NCBI GenBank assembly: GCA_903896045.1
Contig: CAITWD010000018.1
Span: forward strand, 62,001 to 126,000
From: an uncultured Actinomycetes bacterium
Lineage (GTDB): Bacteria; Actinomycetota; Thermoleophilia; Miltoncostaeales; Miltoncostaeaceae
Reading direction: 5' to 3'
Length of the DNA: 64,000 nucleotides
The notes under the pieces are model-generated. The model did no database searches. It was not told where the DNA came from and saw only the letters and a list, made by a program, of their open reading frames with translations. Both the position numbers and the translations under genes were made by a program. Below, piece by piece: positions 1 through 10,199 of this stretch (position 1 is the first letter of the stretch; every line of letters starts with the position of its first letter).

Positions 1-1
1 C

Positions 2-1096
2 TACCTCAACACCGGTGGCACAGGGCCATTGCCGATACCGGTTGTACGCGCGATCAACGAGGCAGCTGAGCACCAGCTCGGTATTGCGCGGATGGGCCCC
101 GCAGGAGTGGGCCTGACCGATATCACGATGGCCAAACTGCGTGCCGCGACAGCGAAGCTCGTTGGTGGGTCTGCCGCGGATATGGCGATTACCAGTAACA
201 CCACGATCGGCCTTGATGTGGTGATCTGGGGAATCGATTGGACGCCCGGCGATCACATTATTACCCTTGATAGTGAGCATCCTGGCTTGAGCGTGCCCAT
301 CGCAACGGTGGCGCGTCGCTTCGGATTAGAGGTCACTCGACTGACCAACAGTCAGTCTCAAGTAGAGCTTGAGGAAGCGGTGCGTCGGGCGATGACACCA
401 CGGACGCGCCTGGTGGCGCTGTCGCATGTGACCTGGTCGGGTGGTGCGGTTTTGGACATTGCGGGCGCTGCGCGTGCGGCGCGGGACGGCGGAGCGCTCA
501 TCGTCATTGATGGTGCCCAAGCGGTGGGGTCGATCCCTGTCGATGTCCACGCGCTTGGCGTGCATGCCTATTCGTTTCCCGCGCAAAAATGGCTGTTGGG
601 CCCTGAAGGCGTTGGCGCCTTATGGATTTCTGAAGAGGCGCGTGTGCGCGTTGATTTGACCTTTTGTGCCTATGAGGCCGGAACAAATCACCAGCCCGAT
701 GGCACGGTCGATATGTACGCCGGCGCCCGACGTTATGAGATCTCGACGCCGCCACTGCTGCTGGTGCATGGTTGGCTTGCCGGGCTCGCGTGGCTTGAAT
801 CGATTGGGTGGGACGCAATCCACGCAGCGACGGCTGCCAACATGGCCCAGGCGCGTGATGGCCTTCGGGTAATTCCCGGGGTGACGATATTGACCCCCGA
901 TGGCCCGCAGGCGGGGCTTGTGGTGTTTCAAATTGATGGCAGAGAGCCGGAAGCAGCCTTTTCTGCCATTAATAAGCAGGGAGTTTGCCTGCGTTGGCTA
1001 AATCATCCTCCGGCGGTGCGCGCCTCAATGGCGTTTTTCTGCAGTCCATCCGACCATGAGCGTCTCCTGAGTGCAGTTCGGACGCAAGGGTCCTGA
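2..1096 (+). CDS. Class V aminotransferase (cysteine desulfurase / isopenicillin-N epimerase-like), 5' truncated by window edge
   Basis: Frame open from base 2 (YLNTGGTGPLP...); PLP-lysine context SFPAQKWLLGPEGVGALW. Confidence 0.85.
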   Translation, partial: YLNTGGTGPLPIPVVRAINEAAEHQLGIARMGPAGVGLTDITMAKLRAATAKLVGGSAADMAITSNTTIGLDVVIWGIDWTPGDHIITLDSEHPGLSVPIATVARRFGLEVTRLTNSQSQVELEEAVRRAMTPRTRLVALSHVTWSGGAVLDIAGAARAARDGGALIVIDGAQAVGSIPVDVHALGVHAYSFPAQKWLLGPEGVGALWISEEARVRVDLTFCAYEAGTNHQPDGTVDMYAGARRYEISTPPLLLVHGWLAGLAWLESIGWDAIHAATAANMAQARDGLRVIPGVTILTPDGPQAGLVVFQIDGREPEAAFSAINKQGVCLRWLNHPPAVRASMAFFCSPSDHERLLSAVRTQGS

Positions 1097-1110
1097 TACG
1101 GTCTGAGTCT

Positions 1111-2397
1111 GTGAATCAAAAGTTCGTCATCGAAGGCGGTCGTCCACTCGCGGGGACTGTCACTCCCGCAGGGAACAAGAACGCCGCGCTGCCGATTTTG
1201 GCCGCGTGCCTTCTGACCGATGAAGAGGTCGTTCTCGAAAATGTGCCACGGATCGTCGATGTCCACACAATGGTGGCATTGCTTGATGACATTGGCGTCT
1301 CGATTCGGGAAGAAGGTCCGAACACCCTCGTCTTGCGGGCCGACAACATTCGCCACACCCGCCTTGATGCTGCGCTGTCGGGTCGCCTTCGGGCGTCGCT
1401 CCTTGCCGCTGGACCACTGCTTGCCCGGTGCGGATCCGTTGAGACGGCACTCCCGGGTGGGGATTTCATTGGTCGCCGCCGCGTCGATACGCACATGCTC
1501 GCCTTTCGCAGTCTCGGTGCGGAAATCGATTCTGGACGCACCTATGTGATTCGCGCACCAAAGGGCTTGCACGGCGCAGACATCTTCCTCGACGAGGCCT
1601 CGGTGACCGCCACCGAGAATGTGCTCTGCGCAGCGGTGCTTGCACCCGGCCAGACAGTGATTGAGAACGCGGCATGTGAGCCGCACGTCCAAGACCTCGC
1701 GCGCTTTTTGGTGACCTTGGGCGCCAAGATCGACGGGATCGGCACCAATGTGATGCGCATTGAGGGCGTTGATCGCCTCGGGGGAGGGCGCTTTCGTATT
1801 GGCCCCGACCACATCGAGATCGCGTCCTTTATTGGGCTTGGCGCGATCACCCAGTCGGATCTGACCATCGAGGATGTGCGCCCCGAAGATCTGCGCATGA
1901 TCCTCTTGACCTTTGAACGCTTAGGGATCCGAGTTGAGCTCAATGGCACGACCTTGCGGGTTCCCCCCAATCAGGATCTGCGGGTACTCGCCGATGAGGG
2001 TGGGGCGATTCCCAAAATCGATGATGGAATCTGGCCCGCATTCCCGGCCGATTTGACGAGTATCGCGGTGGCGGTTGCCACCCAAACGCACGGCACCGTG
2101 ATGATCTTCGAGAAGATGTTTGAGAACCGACTCTTTTTCGTGGACAAGCTCGTCTCCATGGGGGCTCGAATCGTGTTGTGTGACCCGCACCGTGCTGTCG
2201 TGAGTGGCCCTGCCCAGCTCTATGGCGAGCGGGTCGAGAGCCCCGATATTCGTGCGGGTATGGCCATGTTGATCGCCGGATTGGTTGCGGGCGGTACGAC
2301 GACAATCGGCAACGTGGGCCAAATTGATCGTGGCTATGAACGTATTGATGAGCGACTGCGTGCACTCGGTGCACACATTGAACGTGTCGCAGACTGA
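1111..2397 (+). CDS. murA: UDP-N-acetylglucosamine 1-carboxyvinyltransferase
   Basis: Full-length homology: FVIEGGRPLAGTVTPAGNKNAALPILAACLL, GGCDFIGRR-like PGGDFIGRRRVDTH, DDGIWPAFPADLTS. Confidence 0.96.
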   Translation: MNQKFVIEGGRPLAGTVTPAGNKNAALPILAACLLTDEEVVLENVPRIVDVHTMVALLDDIGVSIREEGPNTLVLRADNIRHTRLDAALSGRLRASLLAAGPLLARCGSVETALPGGDFIGRRRVDTHMLAFRSLGAEIDSGRTYVIRAPKGLHGADIFLDEASVTATENVLCAAVLAPGQTVIENAACEPHVQDLARFLVTLGAKIDGIGTNVMRIEGVDRLGGGRFRIGPDHIEIASFIGLGAITQSDLTIEDVRPEDLRMILLTFERLGIRVELNGTTLRVPPNQDLRVLADEGGAIPKIDDGIWPAFPADLTSIAVAVATQTHGTVMIFEKMFENRLFFVDKLVSMGARIVLCDPHRAVVSGPAQLYGERVESPDIRAGMAMLIAGLVAGGTTTIGNVGQIDRGYERIDERLRALGAHIERVAD

Positions 2398-3637
2398 CCC
2401 CCAGATATCCGCGGTCGGGGCATTGCCGAACGGTGCCCGCGATGTGTTGCCGATTGAGGCAGCCGAATTGCGCGCGGTCGAGGACGCCCTTCGCGCTGCC
2501 TTTTCGCGGTACGGCTATCGCGAGGTGCGCACACCGGTGATTGAGTTCGCGCACCACCTCGAGCGTGCAGAAAGCGGCGGGCTCGATCGCGCCTATCGAT
2601 TGTTTGATGAATCAGGGCGCGTTCTGGTGTTGCGTCCCGATATGACGATCCCCGTATCGCGGTTGATTGCCACCCGCTTTGTCGATCATCCTGGCCCAAT
2701 TCGGGTCGCATATACCGGCCCCAGTTTCCGTGTGCCACAGCCCGGCAAGCCGGTCGCCTCAGAGGTGCGAAACGCGGGGGCAGAGCTTGTGGGCGCCGAT
2801 GGCCCTGAAGCGGACGCGGAGATCGTCTTGGTGTTGTGGGAAGCACTGCGGGATGCGGGGTTGTCACAGGCACGTATTGGACTGAGTGATGTCTCGGTGA
2901 CCGCTGCCGTGCTTGAGGGGCTCGGAGTCCCTGACCAGATTCGCGAGCGCTTGTCGCGCGCTGCTGAGGCACGGGATTTTGTTGCCTGGCGCACTGAGGC
3001 GGCGCAGTTTGTGTGCCCTGAGCCACAGGCAGAGCTTCTGGCGGGCCTTCCTGCCATGCGGGGGCATACGGATGTGCTTGCACGGATCGCAGAAGTCGTG
3101 CCCTTTGCCCGTGAAGCCTGTGCGCGAATGACGCGCCTGTTGGAGCTTCTTGCCCAAGAGGGGCTCCATGATGCGGTATTGGTCGATTTGGGGATCCTGC
3201 GCGACTGGAAGTACTACTCAGGCCTCGTGATTGAGGCATACGCGAGCGGCGCAGCCCTTCCGGTAGCCCAGGGCGGTCGCTACGACGGTCTTGCGTCCCG
3301 TTTTGGCACCTCACGTCCGGCGGTTGGGTTTTCGATCGAGGTCGAGTCGCTTCACCGTGCCATTACTGACGGCGCCCGCGCGCGCGATCTGGAATTCGGG
3401 ATCGTGTTGGTCGGGGGGCTCGATGAGCAACTGACACTCAGCGCGCGCATTCGTGCTGCGGGCATCGTCGTGATCGGACTTGCCGCAGGGGACTCTCGTG
3501 GCGAGGCGCTTGCCGAGGCCGAGGGCTGGCGGTTTGTGGGCGTCCAGGATGCTGGTGGGCTGCGCATTCTTGATCGTGCTGATGGAACGAGCTTCGTGAG
3601 TGCACGGCCGGAGGAGGATTTGTCATCGCGCCGTTAA
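2369..3637 (+). CDS. hisZ: ATP phosphoribosyltransferase regulatory subunit (HisRS-like)
   Basis: HisRS-like catalytic fold without an anticodon domain (LPNGARDVLP, RPDMTIPVSRL, YYSGLVIEAYASG, GGRYDGL) directly before a short hisG; start GTG inferred, overlaps murA. Confidence 0.88.
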   Translation: MHTLNVSQTDPQISAVGALPNGARDVLPIEAAELRAVEDALRAAFSRYGYREVRTPVIEFAHHLERAESGGLDRAYRLFDESGRVLVLRPDMTIPVSRLIATRFVDHPGPIRVAYTGPSFRVPQPGKPVASEVRNAGAELVGADGPEADAEIVLVLWEALRDAGLSQARIGLSDVSVTAAVLEGLGVPDQIRERLSRAAEARDFVAWRTEAAQFVCPEPQAELLAGLPAMRGHTDVLARIAEVVPFAREACARMTRLLELLAQEGLHDAVLVDLGILRDWKYYSGLVIEAYASGAALPVAQGGRYDGLASRFGTSRPAVGFSIEVESLHRAITDGARARDLEFGIVLVGGLDEQLTLSARIRAAGIVVIGLAAGDSRGEALAEAEGWRFVGVQDAGGLRILDRADGTSFVSARPEEDLSSRR

Positions 3638-3645
3638 GAATTTGC

Positions 3646-4275
3646 ATGCCACTCGGGGCCTTGTATCCCGACGCCATTGAACTGCTCGAGCGCGCCGGAG
3701 TCGATGTTTCACCGCTGCGCGACGGGAGTCGCAAACTGATTTTCACCGCGCCCGATGGCACCGTGTTCATTACGACTCGTCCGAGCGATGTCCCGACCTA
3801 CGTTGAGGCAGGATCGGCCGATATCGGCATCGTTGGTCGTGACGTGATCAATGAGCGTCACCCCGATGTCTACGAACTCCTCGATCTTGAATTTGGGGCA
3901 TGCCGGATGGCGTATGCGACCGCAGATGGGGTGGATCCGACCTCGGAAATCATTGCTCGGCTTGGCGTCTTGCGGGTTGCCACCAAGTATCCGGCAGTTG
4001 CAGAAGCCCACTTTCTGGCCACCGGTCGACAGGTCGAGCTCGTCAAGGTCAACGGATCTGTGGAGCTCGGGCCACTCGTCGGGCTTGCCGATGGGATCGT
4101 CGATCTGGTTGCGACCGGTCGGACCTTGCGTGAGAACGGTTTGGTCGAGCGGGAACACATCTTTGACAGTTCGGCGCGCTTGATTGCCAATCGGGTGAGT
4201 CACAAGCTTCGGGCCGAAGAGATCGATGCACTGACCGCGCGCCTTGCTCAGGCGGTTGCTGCGGAGTCGCGATGA
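3646..4275 (+). CDS. hisG: ATP phosphoribosyltransferase, short form
   Basis: 209 aa; RPSDVPTYVEAGSADIGIVGRDV, DLVATGRTLRENGL. Confidence 0.95.
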   Translation: MPLGALYPDAIELLERAGVDVSPLRDGSRKLIFTAPDGTVFITTRPSDVPTYVEAGSADIGIVGRDVINERHPDVYELLDLEFGACRMAYATADGVDPTSEIIARLGVLRVATKYPAVAEAHFLATGRQVELVKVNGSVELGPLVGLADGIVDLVATGRTLRENGLVEREHIFDSSARLIANRVSHKLRAEEIDALTARLAQAVAAESR

Positions 4276-5555
4276 GTGCTCCTGTGCGCATCCGCTGCGC
4301 ACCGGATCAGATTGCGGCGTGTGCATCAGCACTGCGTCCGCCGCACACTGCTGCCGACCCCGAGCTGTCTGCGATTGTCCAGGCGACAATTGATGATGTG
4401 CGCACCCGTGGCGATATGGCACTTGTTGCCCATGCCCGTCAATTCGGAGCACCCTCATTTACCGAGAATCAGGTCCGCGTTCCCGTGAGCACATTGCGCG
4501 CGGCGCGGGCAGCCCTTGATCCCGAGCTCGCACGTGCGATCGAGATCGCCGCAGCACAGGTGCGAGATTTTGCGACTGCGGTGCGCCCGAGTGATACCGA
4601 GGTCGAGCTCGCTCATGGGCAGCGCATCGCGATGAGGGTGGTGCCCGTGGCAGCGGCCGGCTGTTATGTGCCCGGAGGGCGTGCGGCATACCCGTCGAGT
4701 CTGGTGATGTCGGTGGTCCCCGCGCAGGTCGCCGGGGTCGAGCGCATTGCCGTGGCCAGTCCACCTGGTGAGGACGGACTCCCGCCTCACGTTATTTTGG
4801 CGACCGCCGAGATTTTGGGCATTGATGAGGTCTATGCCGTCGGTGGTGCTGCAGCGATTGCCGCACTCGCCTATGGAACCCCGTCAGTCGCACCGGTCGC
4901 AGTGATTACGGGGCCGGGAAGCTCATGGGTGCAGGAGGCCAAGCGCCAGGTCAGTGGTCAGGTGGGAATCGATGGATTTGCGGGGCCGAGCGAGGTCATG
5001 ATCATCGCCGATGCGAGCGCAGACCCCGAGGCCATGGCACTCGATCTTCTTGCGCAAGCCGAGCATGGACCCGATTCTGTTGCGGCCCTTGCCAGTCATG
5101 ATCCGACAGTTATCGATGCGGTCGCTCACGCGCTTTCGGGGTACGAGACACCCATTGGTGCGGTGACCTTGGTGGATTGTGAGAGCCTTGATGATGCTGT
5201 TGGGCTCAGTGAGGCATTTGCGGCCGAACATCTCGAGATTTGTTGCGCGGATGCAGCGAGTATTGCGAATCGTATTCGTCAGGCAGGTGCAGTGTTTATC
5301 GGGCCGAATTGTGCAACTGCCTACGGTGATTACGTGGCAGGCTCAAATCACGTCCTGCCCACCGGGGGTGCGGCGCGTTTTGCGTCGGCGCTTGGACCAT
5401 CAACGTATTTGCGTCGGATGTCGATAGTGGAGATGACCGACACGGCCGTTGCACAATTGACACCACACTTAGAAAAAATCGCTGCAGCCGAAGGGTTCCC
5501 AATTCACGGGCGCTCGGCGGCGGTGCGCAACATGAGTCGTGAGGGGGGACGTTGA
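4272..5555 (+). CDS. hisD: Histidinol dehydrogenase
   Basis: GCYVPGGRAAYPSSLVMSVVPAQVAG, GFAGPSEVMIIAD, AEHLEI. Confidence 0.97.
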   Translation: MSAPVRIRCAPDQIAACASALRPPHTAADPELSAIVQATIDDVRTRGDMALVAHARQFGAPSFTENQVRVPVSTLRAARAALDPELARAIEIAAAQVRDFATAVRPSDTEVELAHGQRIAMRVVPVAAAGCYVPGGRAAYPSSLVMSVVPAQVAGVERIAVASPPGEDGLPPHVILATAEILGIDEVYAVGGAAAIAALAYGTPSVAPVAVITGPGSSWVQEAKRQVSGQVGIDGFAGPSEVMIIADASADPEAMALDLLAQAEHGPDSVAALASHDPTVIDAVAHALSGYETPIGAVTLVDCESLDDAVGLSEAFAAEHLEICCADAASIANRIRQAGAVFIGPNCATAYGDYVAGSNHVLPTGGAARFASALGPSTYLRRMSIVEMTDTAVAQLTPHLEKIAAAEGFPIHGRSAAVRNMSREGGR

Positions 5556-6139
5556 GTCGAATTGGCGAGTCACAGCGCACCACGGGTGAGACGGATGTGC
5601 GTGTGCGCATCAACCTCGATGGCGTGGGTTCGGCGACGATCTCGACCGGCGTCGGCTTTTTCGATCACATGTTGACGCTCTTTGCGCACCACTCGCTCAT
5701 CGACCTCGAGGTTGAGGCGCGGGGTGATCTTGAGACCGGAAGCCACCACACCGTGGAAGACGTCGGGATTACGCTCGGGATGGCACTCGCGAGCGCCCTC
5801 GGCGATCGCGCGGGAATTGAGCGCTATGGACAGGCGCTTGTACCCATGGACGAATGCCTTGGCCAGGCGGCAATCGATGTCTCAGGACGACCGTTTTTGG
5901 CCTGCGAGGTGCCACTTCCCTACGCGAGCATTGGCGGATTTGAGACCGATCTGTTGGAAGAATTCTTGCGAGGGCTCGCCAATAATGCGCGGCTGACCAT
6001 TCACCTGCGCATGCTGGCCGGGTCAAATCCTCACCACGTCATCGAGTGTGGATTCAAAGCGGTTGCGCGCGCATTGCGTGCTGCGGTGACGACGAATCCG
6101 CGAATGCCAGGGGTTCCCTCCACCAAGGGGTCTTTGTGA
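5552..6139 (+). CDS. hisB: Imidazoleglycerol-phosphate dehydratase
   Basis: GVGFFDHMLTLFAHHSLIDLEV, GSHHTVEDVGITLG. Confidence 0.97.
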   Translation: MSRIGESQRTTGETDVRVRINLDGVGSATISTGVGFFDHMLTLFAHHSLIDLEVEARGDLETGSHHTVEDVGITLGMALASALGDRAGIERYGQALVPMDECLGQAAIDVSGRPFLACEVPLPYASIGGFETDLLEEFLRGLANNARLTIHLRMLAGSNPHHVIECGFKAVARALRAAVTTNPRMPGVPSTKGSL

Positions 6140-6789
6140 GCCCACACGGTCCGCGCATTGCGGTCCTGAATTACCAAATGAGTAATTTGCGCAGCGTCAC
6201 CAAGGCGCTTGAGCGCCTTGGTGCGAACGTAGTGATTGCGCATTCTGATGCCGAAGCCGATGGGGCCGACGCGTTGGTGCTTCCCGGAGTAGGAAGTTTT
6301 GGGCAGGCGATGGAGCGCATTCGGGCCCAGGGGCTTGACGAGGTGGTTCGGGGCGCGGCAGCGGACGGTCGTCCAGTGCTCGGTATTTGCCTTGGATTGC
6401 AGTTGTTTTTTGATGCAAGTGAAGAGAGCCCGGGTGCAGTCGGTCTCGGCGTGATTCCGGGGGAGGTGCGTCGCCTGGTGACCCCGCGTAAATTGCCCCA
6501 AATTGGCTGGAATCGCGTGCACTGGAGGGGTCTGAGTTCTGTGGTGCCCGAGGAGACCGATGACCGCGCCTCGACCTACTATTTTGTACATAGCTATGCA
6601 GCCGTCCCAAATGACCCCGCCCACATTCTCGGGACCGTGCACTATGGTGGCGACTTCGTTGCCGCAGCGCAGCTTGGTTCGGTGACGGGTGTGCAGTTTC
6701 ACCCGGAAAAATCGAGCCGGGCTGGACTTGGGCTTCTGTCGCGCTGGATTGCGAGTGTCTCAACCCACAAGGAGGTCGTCGGGAGATGA
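6136..6789 (+). CDS. hisH: Imidazole glycerol phosphate synthase subunit HisH
   Basis: GTG start overlapping hisB stop; LPGVGSFGQAM, LGICLGLQLFFD, GVQFHPEKSS. Confidence 0.95.
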   Translation: MSPHGPRIAVLNYQMSNLRSVTKALERLGANVVIAHSDAEADGADALVLPGVGSFGQAMERIRAQGLDEVVRGAAADGRPVLGICLGLQLFFDASEESPGAVGLGVIPGEVRRLVTPRKLPQIGWNRVHWRGLSSVVPEETDDRASTYYFVHSYAAVPNDPAHILGTVHYGGDFVAAAQLGSVTGVQFHPEKSSRAGLGLLSRWIASVSTHKEVVGR

Positions 6790-7541
6790 TGTTGTTCCCC
6801 GCGATCGATCTGCATAACGGGCGCGCGGTGCGTCTTGTGCAGGGTGATTTCGACAATGTCTTGGTGTTTAACGAGGATCCCGTTGCCCAAGCACGGCACT
6901 TTGCCGAGCAGGGTGCGACCCATCTACATGTTGTTGACCTCGACGGCGCCCGTGAGGGCGGACCCGTGCATGCGGCGATCGTTGCAAGCATTGCCGCGGC
7001 ATTTGACGGCACCGTCCACTATGGCGGCGGAATGCGCTCTCGTGCGGCCATTGAGACCGCGATTGCGACCGGAATTGATCGAGTTGTTGTGGGCACCGCA
7101 GTGCTCCAGGATGAAGAGCTCCTTCGCTGGGCCATTGACCGCTTGGGTGATCAATTGGTGGTGTCGTTGGATGCCCGCGATGGGATGGTTGCCACCCATG
7201 GGTGGACCGTGACCAGTGATCGTGACGCGATGGTTGTTGCGGCCGATTTGGTGACCACCGGCGTGCGCCATCTTCTCTACACCGACATTTCCCGCGATGG
7301 GATGCTCGAAGGGCCAAACCTGATTGCCTTGCGGCGACTGTCGGCGGCAGCACCTCCATTGGGAATCATCGCCTCAGGCGGCGTGAGTTCGCTCAATGAT
7401 TTGCGCCAACTCGCGCAACTTGACCTCGACAATATCACCGGGGTCATCGTGGGCCGTGCGCTCTATGACGAGCGGTTCACGGTTGCCCAAGCCCTTGCGG
7501 TGCTCGGCCAAGACACGCCTCGTGTGGGTGGCGATTCGTGA
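6786..7541 (+). CDS. hisA: Phosphoribosylformimino-AICAR ribotide isomerase
   Basis: [25 protein letters not shown]-barrel; overlaps hisH by 4 nt. Confidence 0.95.
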   Translation: MMLFPAIDLHNGRAVRLVQGDFDNVLVFNEDPVAQARHFAEQGATHLHVVDLDGAREGGPVHAAIVASIAAAFDGTVHYGGGMRSRAAIETAIATGIDRVVVGTAVLQDEELLRWAIDRLGDQLVVSLDARDGMVATHGWTVTSDRDAMVVAADLVTTGVRHLLYTDISRDGMLEGPNLIALRRLSAAAPPLGIIASGGVSSLNDLRQLAQLDLDNITGVIVGRALYDERFTVAQALAVLGQDTPRVGGDS

Positions 7542-8293
7542 TTCGTGTTATTCCCTGCCTTGATGTTCATGCTGGCAGGGTGGTCAAAGGCGTCAACTTC
7601 GTCGATCTCCGCGATGCCGGTGATCCGGTCGAGCTTGCGAGTCGCTACGACGCAGAAGGCGCCGATGAGCTGGTCTTTTTAGATATCACCGCGACCCATG
7701 AGGCGCGCGGCACCATTGTGCAGCTCGCCGAGCGTACCGCTGCTGAGGTGTTTATTCCCTTCACGATCGGGGGAGGGATCCGCAGCGAGGACGACATGTA
7801 TGCCGTCTTATCTGCCGGGGCAGACAAGGTCTCGATCAACTCTGCTGCGGTGCGTGATCCTGATGTGATTACCCGGGGTGCGGCCCGCTTTGGCAGTCAG
7901 TGCATTGTGGTCGCAATCGACGCGAAGCGTCGGGCAGATGGGAGTGGCTGGGAGGTCTATCTCAGCGGTGGGCGCACCGAGACCGGTATCGAGGCGGTTG
8001 CATGGGCCAAAGAGGCGGCGGAGCGTGGGGCAGGGGAGATTCTTCTGACCAGTATGGATCGCGACGGCACCAAGGACGGATTTGATACCGATCTGTTGGC
8101 TCGGGTCTCGGCGGCGGTGCCGATTCCGGTGATTGCATCCGGCGGAGCTGGCACGCTTGCCCACTTTGCCGATGCGGTGACCACCGGTCATGCGGATGCC
8201 GTGCTTGCCGCGTCGGTCTTTCATGACGGAGTGTTCAGTATTTCCGAGGTCAAACAGGCAATGGCAACAGCTGGAGTGGAGGTTCGTCAATGA
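7538..8293 (+). CDS. hisF: Imidazole glycerol phosphate synthase subunit HisF
   Basis: [32 protein letters not shown]. Confidence 0.97.
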   Translation: MIRVIPCLDVHAGRVVKGVNFVDLRDAGDPVELASRYDAEGADELVFLDITATHEARGTIVQLAERTAAEVFIPFTIGGGIRSEDDMYAVLSAGADKVSINSAAVRDPDVITRGAARFGSQCIVVAIDAKRRADGSGWEVYLSGGRTETGIEAVAWAKEAAERGAGEILLTSMDRDGTKDGFDTDLLARVSAAVPIPVIASGGAGTLAHFADAVTTGHADAVLAASVFHDGVFSISEVKQAMATAGVEVRQ

Positions 8294-8700
8294 GTGCACA
8301 GTTGCGCATTATTCGTACCGAGGCGGCCCCTGCGCCGGTCGCAGGTGCGCCCTACAACCAGGCTGTTGTTGCGCCGGCCGGAGAGTTGATCTTCGTCTCT
8401 GGGCAGGTGCCCGTGGATCGTGAAACCGGTCAGATCGTGCCCGGTGATGTCACCGCGCAAAGCGAGCAGGTGCTGATCAACGTCGCCGCAGTGCTGTCTG
8501 GAGCCGGAGCGACCCTCAACGACGTCATCAAGTCAACGGTGTTCTTGATCGACATCGCCAATGACTTCCCGCTGATGAATACGGTGTATGCGAAACACTT
8601 TGGATCGCATGCCCCTGCGCGCTCCACGATCGGCGTCGCCGCGCTGCCGCTGGGTGCGCGCGTGGAGATCGAGGTCGTCGCGCGGGTGCCGAGCGCCTAG
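8290..8700 (+). CDS. ridA: RidA/YjgF family reactive intermediate deaminase
   Basis: [56 protein letters not shown]. Confidence 0.88.
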   Translation: MSAQLRIIRTEAAPAPVAGAPYNQAVVAPAGELIFVSGQVPVDRETGQIVPGDVTAQSEQVLINVAAVLSGAGATLNDVIKSTVFLIDIANDFPLMNTVYAKHFGSHAPARSTIGVAALPLGARVEIEVVARVPSA

Positions 8701-8712
8701 CTGCGTGCGATG

Positions 8713-8733
8713 CGTGCGCCCCTTTCGGGGGCG
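8713..8733. terminator. GC-rich hairpin between convergent ridA and the 8742-8996 ORF
   Basis: GCGCCCC-TTTC-GGGGGCGC immediately after the ridA stop. Confidence 0.6.
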
Positions 8734-8741
8734 CCGCCGCA

Positions 8742-8996
8742 TTACTCCCACCAGGTGCGGCGCTCGCGAAGTGAGTCGATCGCGATCCGGTCCCAGTATT
8801 GTGGGGATGACTGGATCGGGGCTCCCGTGTTGTCCGGGGCATCGACCCATTCGCGAAACGCGACATTGATCGCATCCCATGCGGTGTCGAGTTCGCTGAT
8901 GGTCAGATGCTCATACCGGGCAAACGCAGCAACTAGTTCCGGTGTGCGGAGCGGCGAATTCTCGACAAGCTTTTCGGAAAGCGGATCCCAACTCAT
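8742..8996 (-). CDS. Small conserved-looking hypothetical protein (84 aa)
   Basis: Start MSWDPLSEKLVENSP..., Trp/acidic-rich; divergent from cca. Confidence 0.55.
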   Translation of the reverse strand: MSWDPLSEKLVENSPLRTPELVAAFARYEHLTISELDTAWDAINVAFREWVDAPDNTGAPIQSSPQYWDRIAIDSLRERRTWWE

Positions 8997-10199
8997 ATGC
9001 CGGATCGTAGCGCTGATATTGGTGGGCTGCTGGCACACCCGATCATCGCCCTTGTCACCCCGCATCTTGTCGGTGAGGTGTGCGTCGTGGGGGGAATCGT
9101 GCGTGACGCGCTGCTTGGGCGCGCGCATCTGCATGACGTCGACCTTGTGGTGGAAGGTGATGCGATTGCAGTCGGTCGCACTGTCGCTCGAGAGCTCGGC
9201 TGCGGGCTCGTTACCCACGAACGTTTCGGAACGTGTGTCCTTGAGTTGCCACACCACGGCGGCCATGTTGATCTGATCTCGGCCCGATCGGAGACCTATC
9301 CCACGCCCGGTGCACTCCCGGTTGTCGGCCCTGGGAATCTTGCAGATGACCTTGGCCGTCGTGACTTTACAATCAACGCGATGGCGGTACGTGTGACAGG
9401 GCCCGAAACGGGTGCACTGATCGATCCATTCGGTGGGCAGCGTGATCTTTCGGCAGGTGTGATTCGGGCGCTTCGCGATGATGCGTTTATCGAGGATCCC
9501 AGCCGGATCGTGCGCGCGGCGCGGTATGCCGGGCGGCTCGGGTTCGCCATTTCTTTCGAGTCCGCTCAGGCGATCATTGCGGTCGCCGGTGGAATCGATT
9601 GGACCTCAACGCGGGTGGCGCGCGAATTGCAACGCTTGCTCGATGAGGAATCTCCCGCGTCGGCACTCGCACATCTCGTCGCCTTTGGGTGTCTTGGAAT
9701 CATCGACGTGTCGGCCGATGTCATCGCGCGTATCGATGCGGCGCATGATGTGTGGCGCCGCCTGACGCCGCATGCGCCGGATGTGGCCCGATGGGCATTG
9801 CGGGGTGGAGTTGCACTCACATCGGAGGTGCGCGACGTTATGGCGATTCCGGGATGGGCGCGAGGGGTTGCCCGTGAATTTGCGGATGGAGAAGCGTTGG
9901 CTGTGCAATGCGCGATGCCGTACAGCCCATCCTCGATTGACGCGCTCCTCGGTGCACGTCCGGTAGCAATGCAAATCGGTGCCCGTGCCGCAGGGGCCGA
10001 GGTGGTAGCGACGTGGTGGCGTGAGTGGCGCGATGTGCGTCCTGTGATCCGTGGCTCAGATCTTGCACGCTCTGGGGTGACCCCGGGACCTGCGATCGGT
10101 CGTGCGCTCGCAAAACTGCGTGTCGCAGTACTCGATGGTCAGGTCGAGGGGCGCGATGCGCAGCTGGAGTTCGCCGTGCGTGTTGCGCGGGATGCGTAA
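8997..10199 (+). CDS. CCA tRNA nucleotidyltransferase / poly(A) polymerase family
   Basis: VGGIVRDALLGRAHLHDVDLVVEGDA; RRDFTINAMAVRV; DPSRIVRAARYAGRLGF. Confidence 0.9.
   Translation: MPDRSADIGGLLAHPIIALVTPHLVGEVCVVGGIVRDALLGRAHLHDVDLVVEGDAIAVGRTVARELGCGLVTHERFGTCVLELPHHGGHVDLISARSETYPTPGALPVVGPGNLADDLGRRDFTINAMAVRVTGPETGALIDPFGGQRDLSAGVIRALRDDAFIEDPSRIVRAARYAGRLGFAISFESAQAIIAVAGGIDWTSTRVARELQRLLDEESPASALAHLVAFGCLGIIDVSADVIARIDAAHDVWRRLTPHAPDVARWALRGGVALTSEVRDVMAIPGWARGVAREFADGEALAVQCAMPYSPSSIDALLGARPVAMQIGARAAGAEVVATWWREWRDVRPVIRGSDLARSGVTPGPAIGRALAKLRVAVLDGQVEGRDAQLEFAVRVARDA

Noticed and set aside
504-818. Many long antisense ORFs throughout (e.g. 504-818 -, 2334-3314 -, 28045-29760 -)
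   Set aside because: They mirror strongly supported genes on the opposite strand, have Arg/Pro/His-rich composition typical of antisense frames, and match no family.
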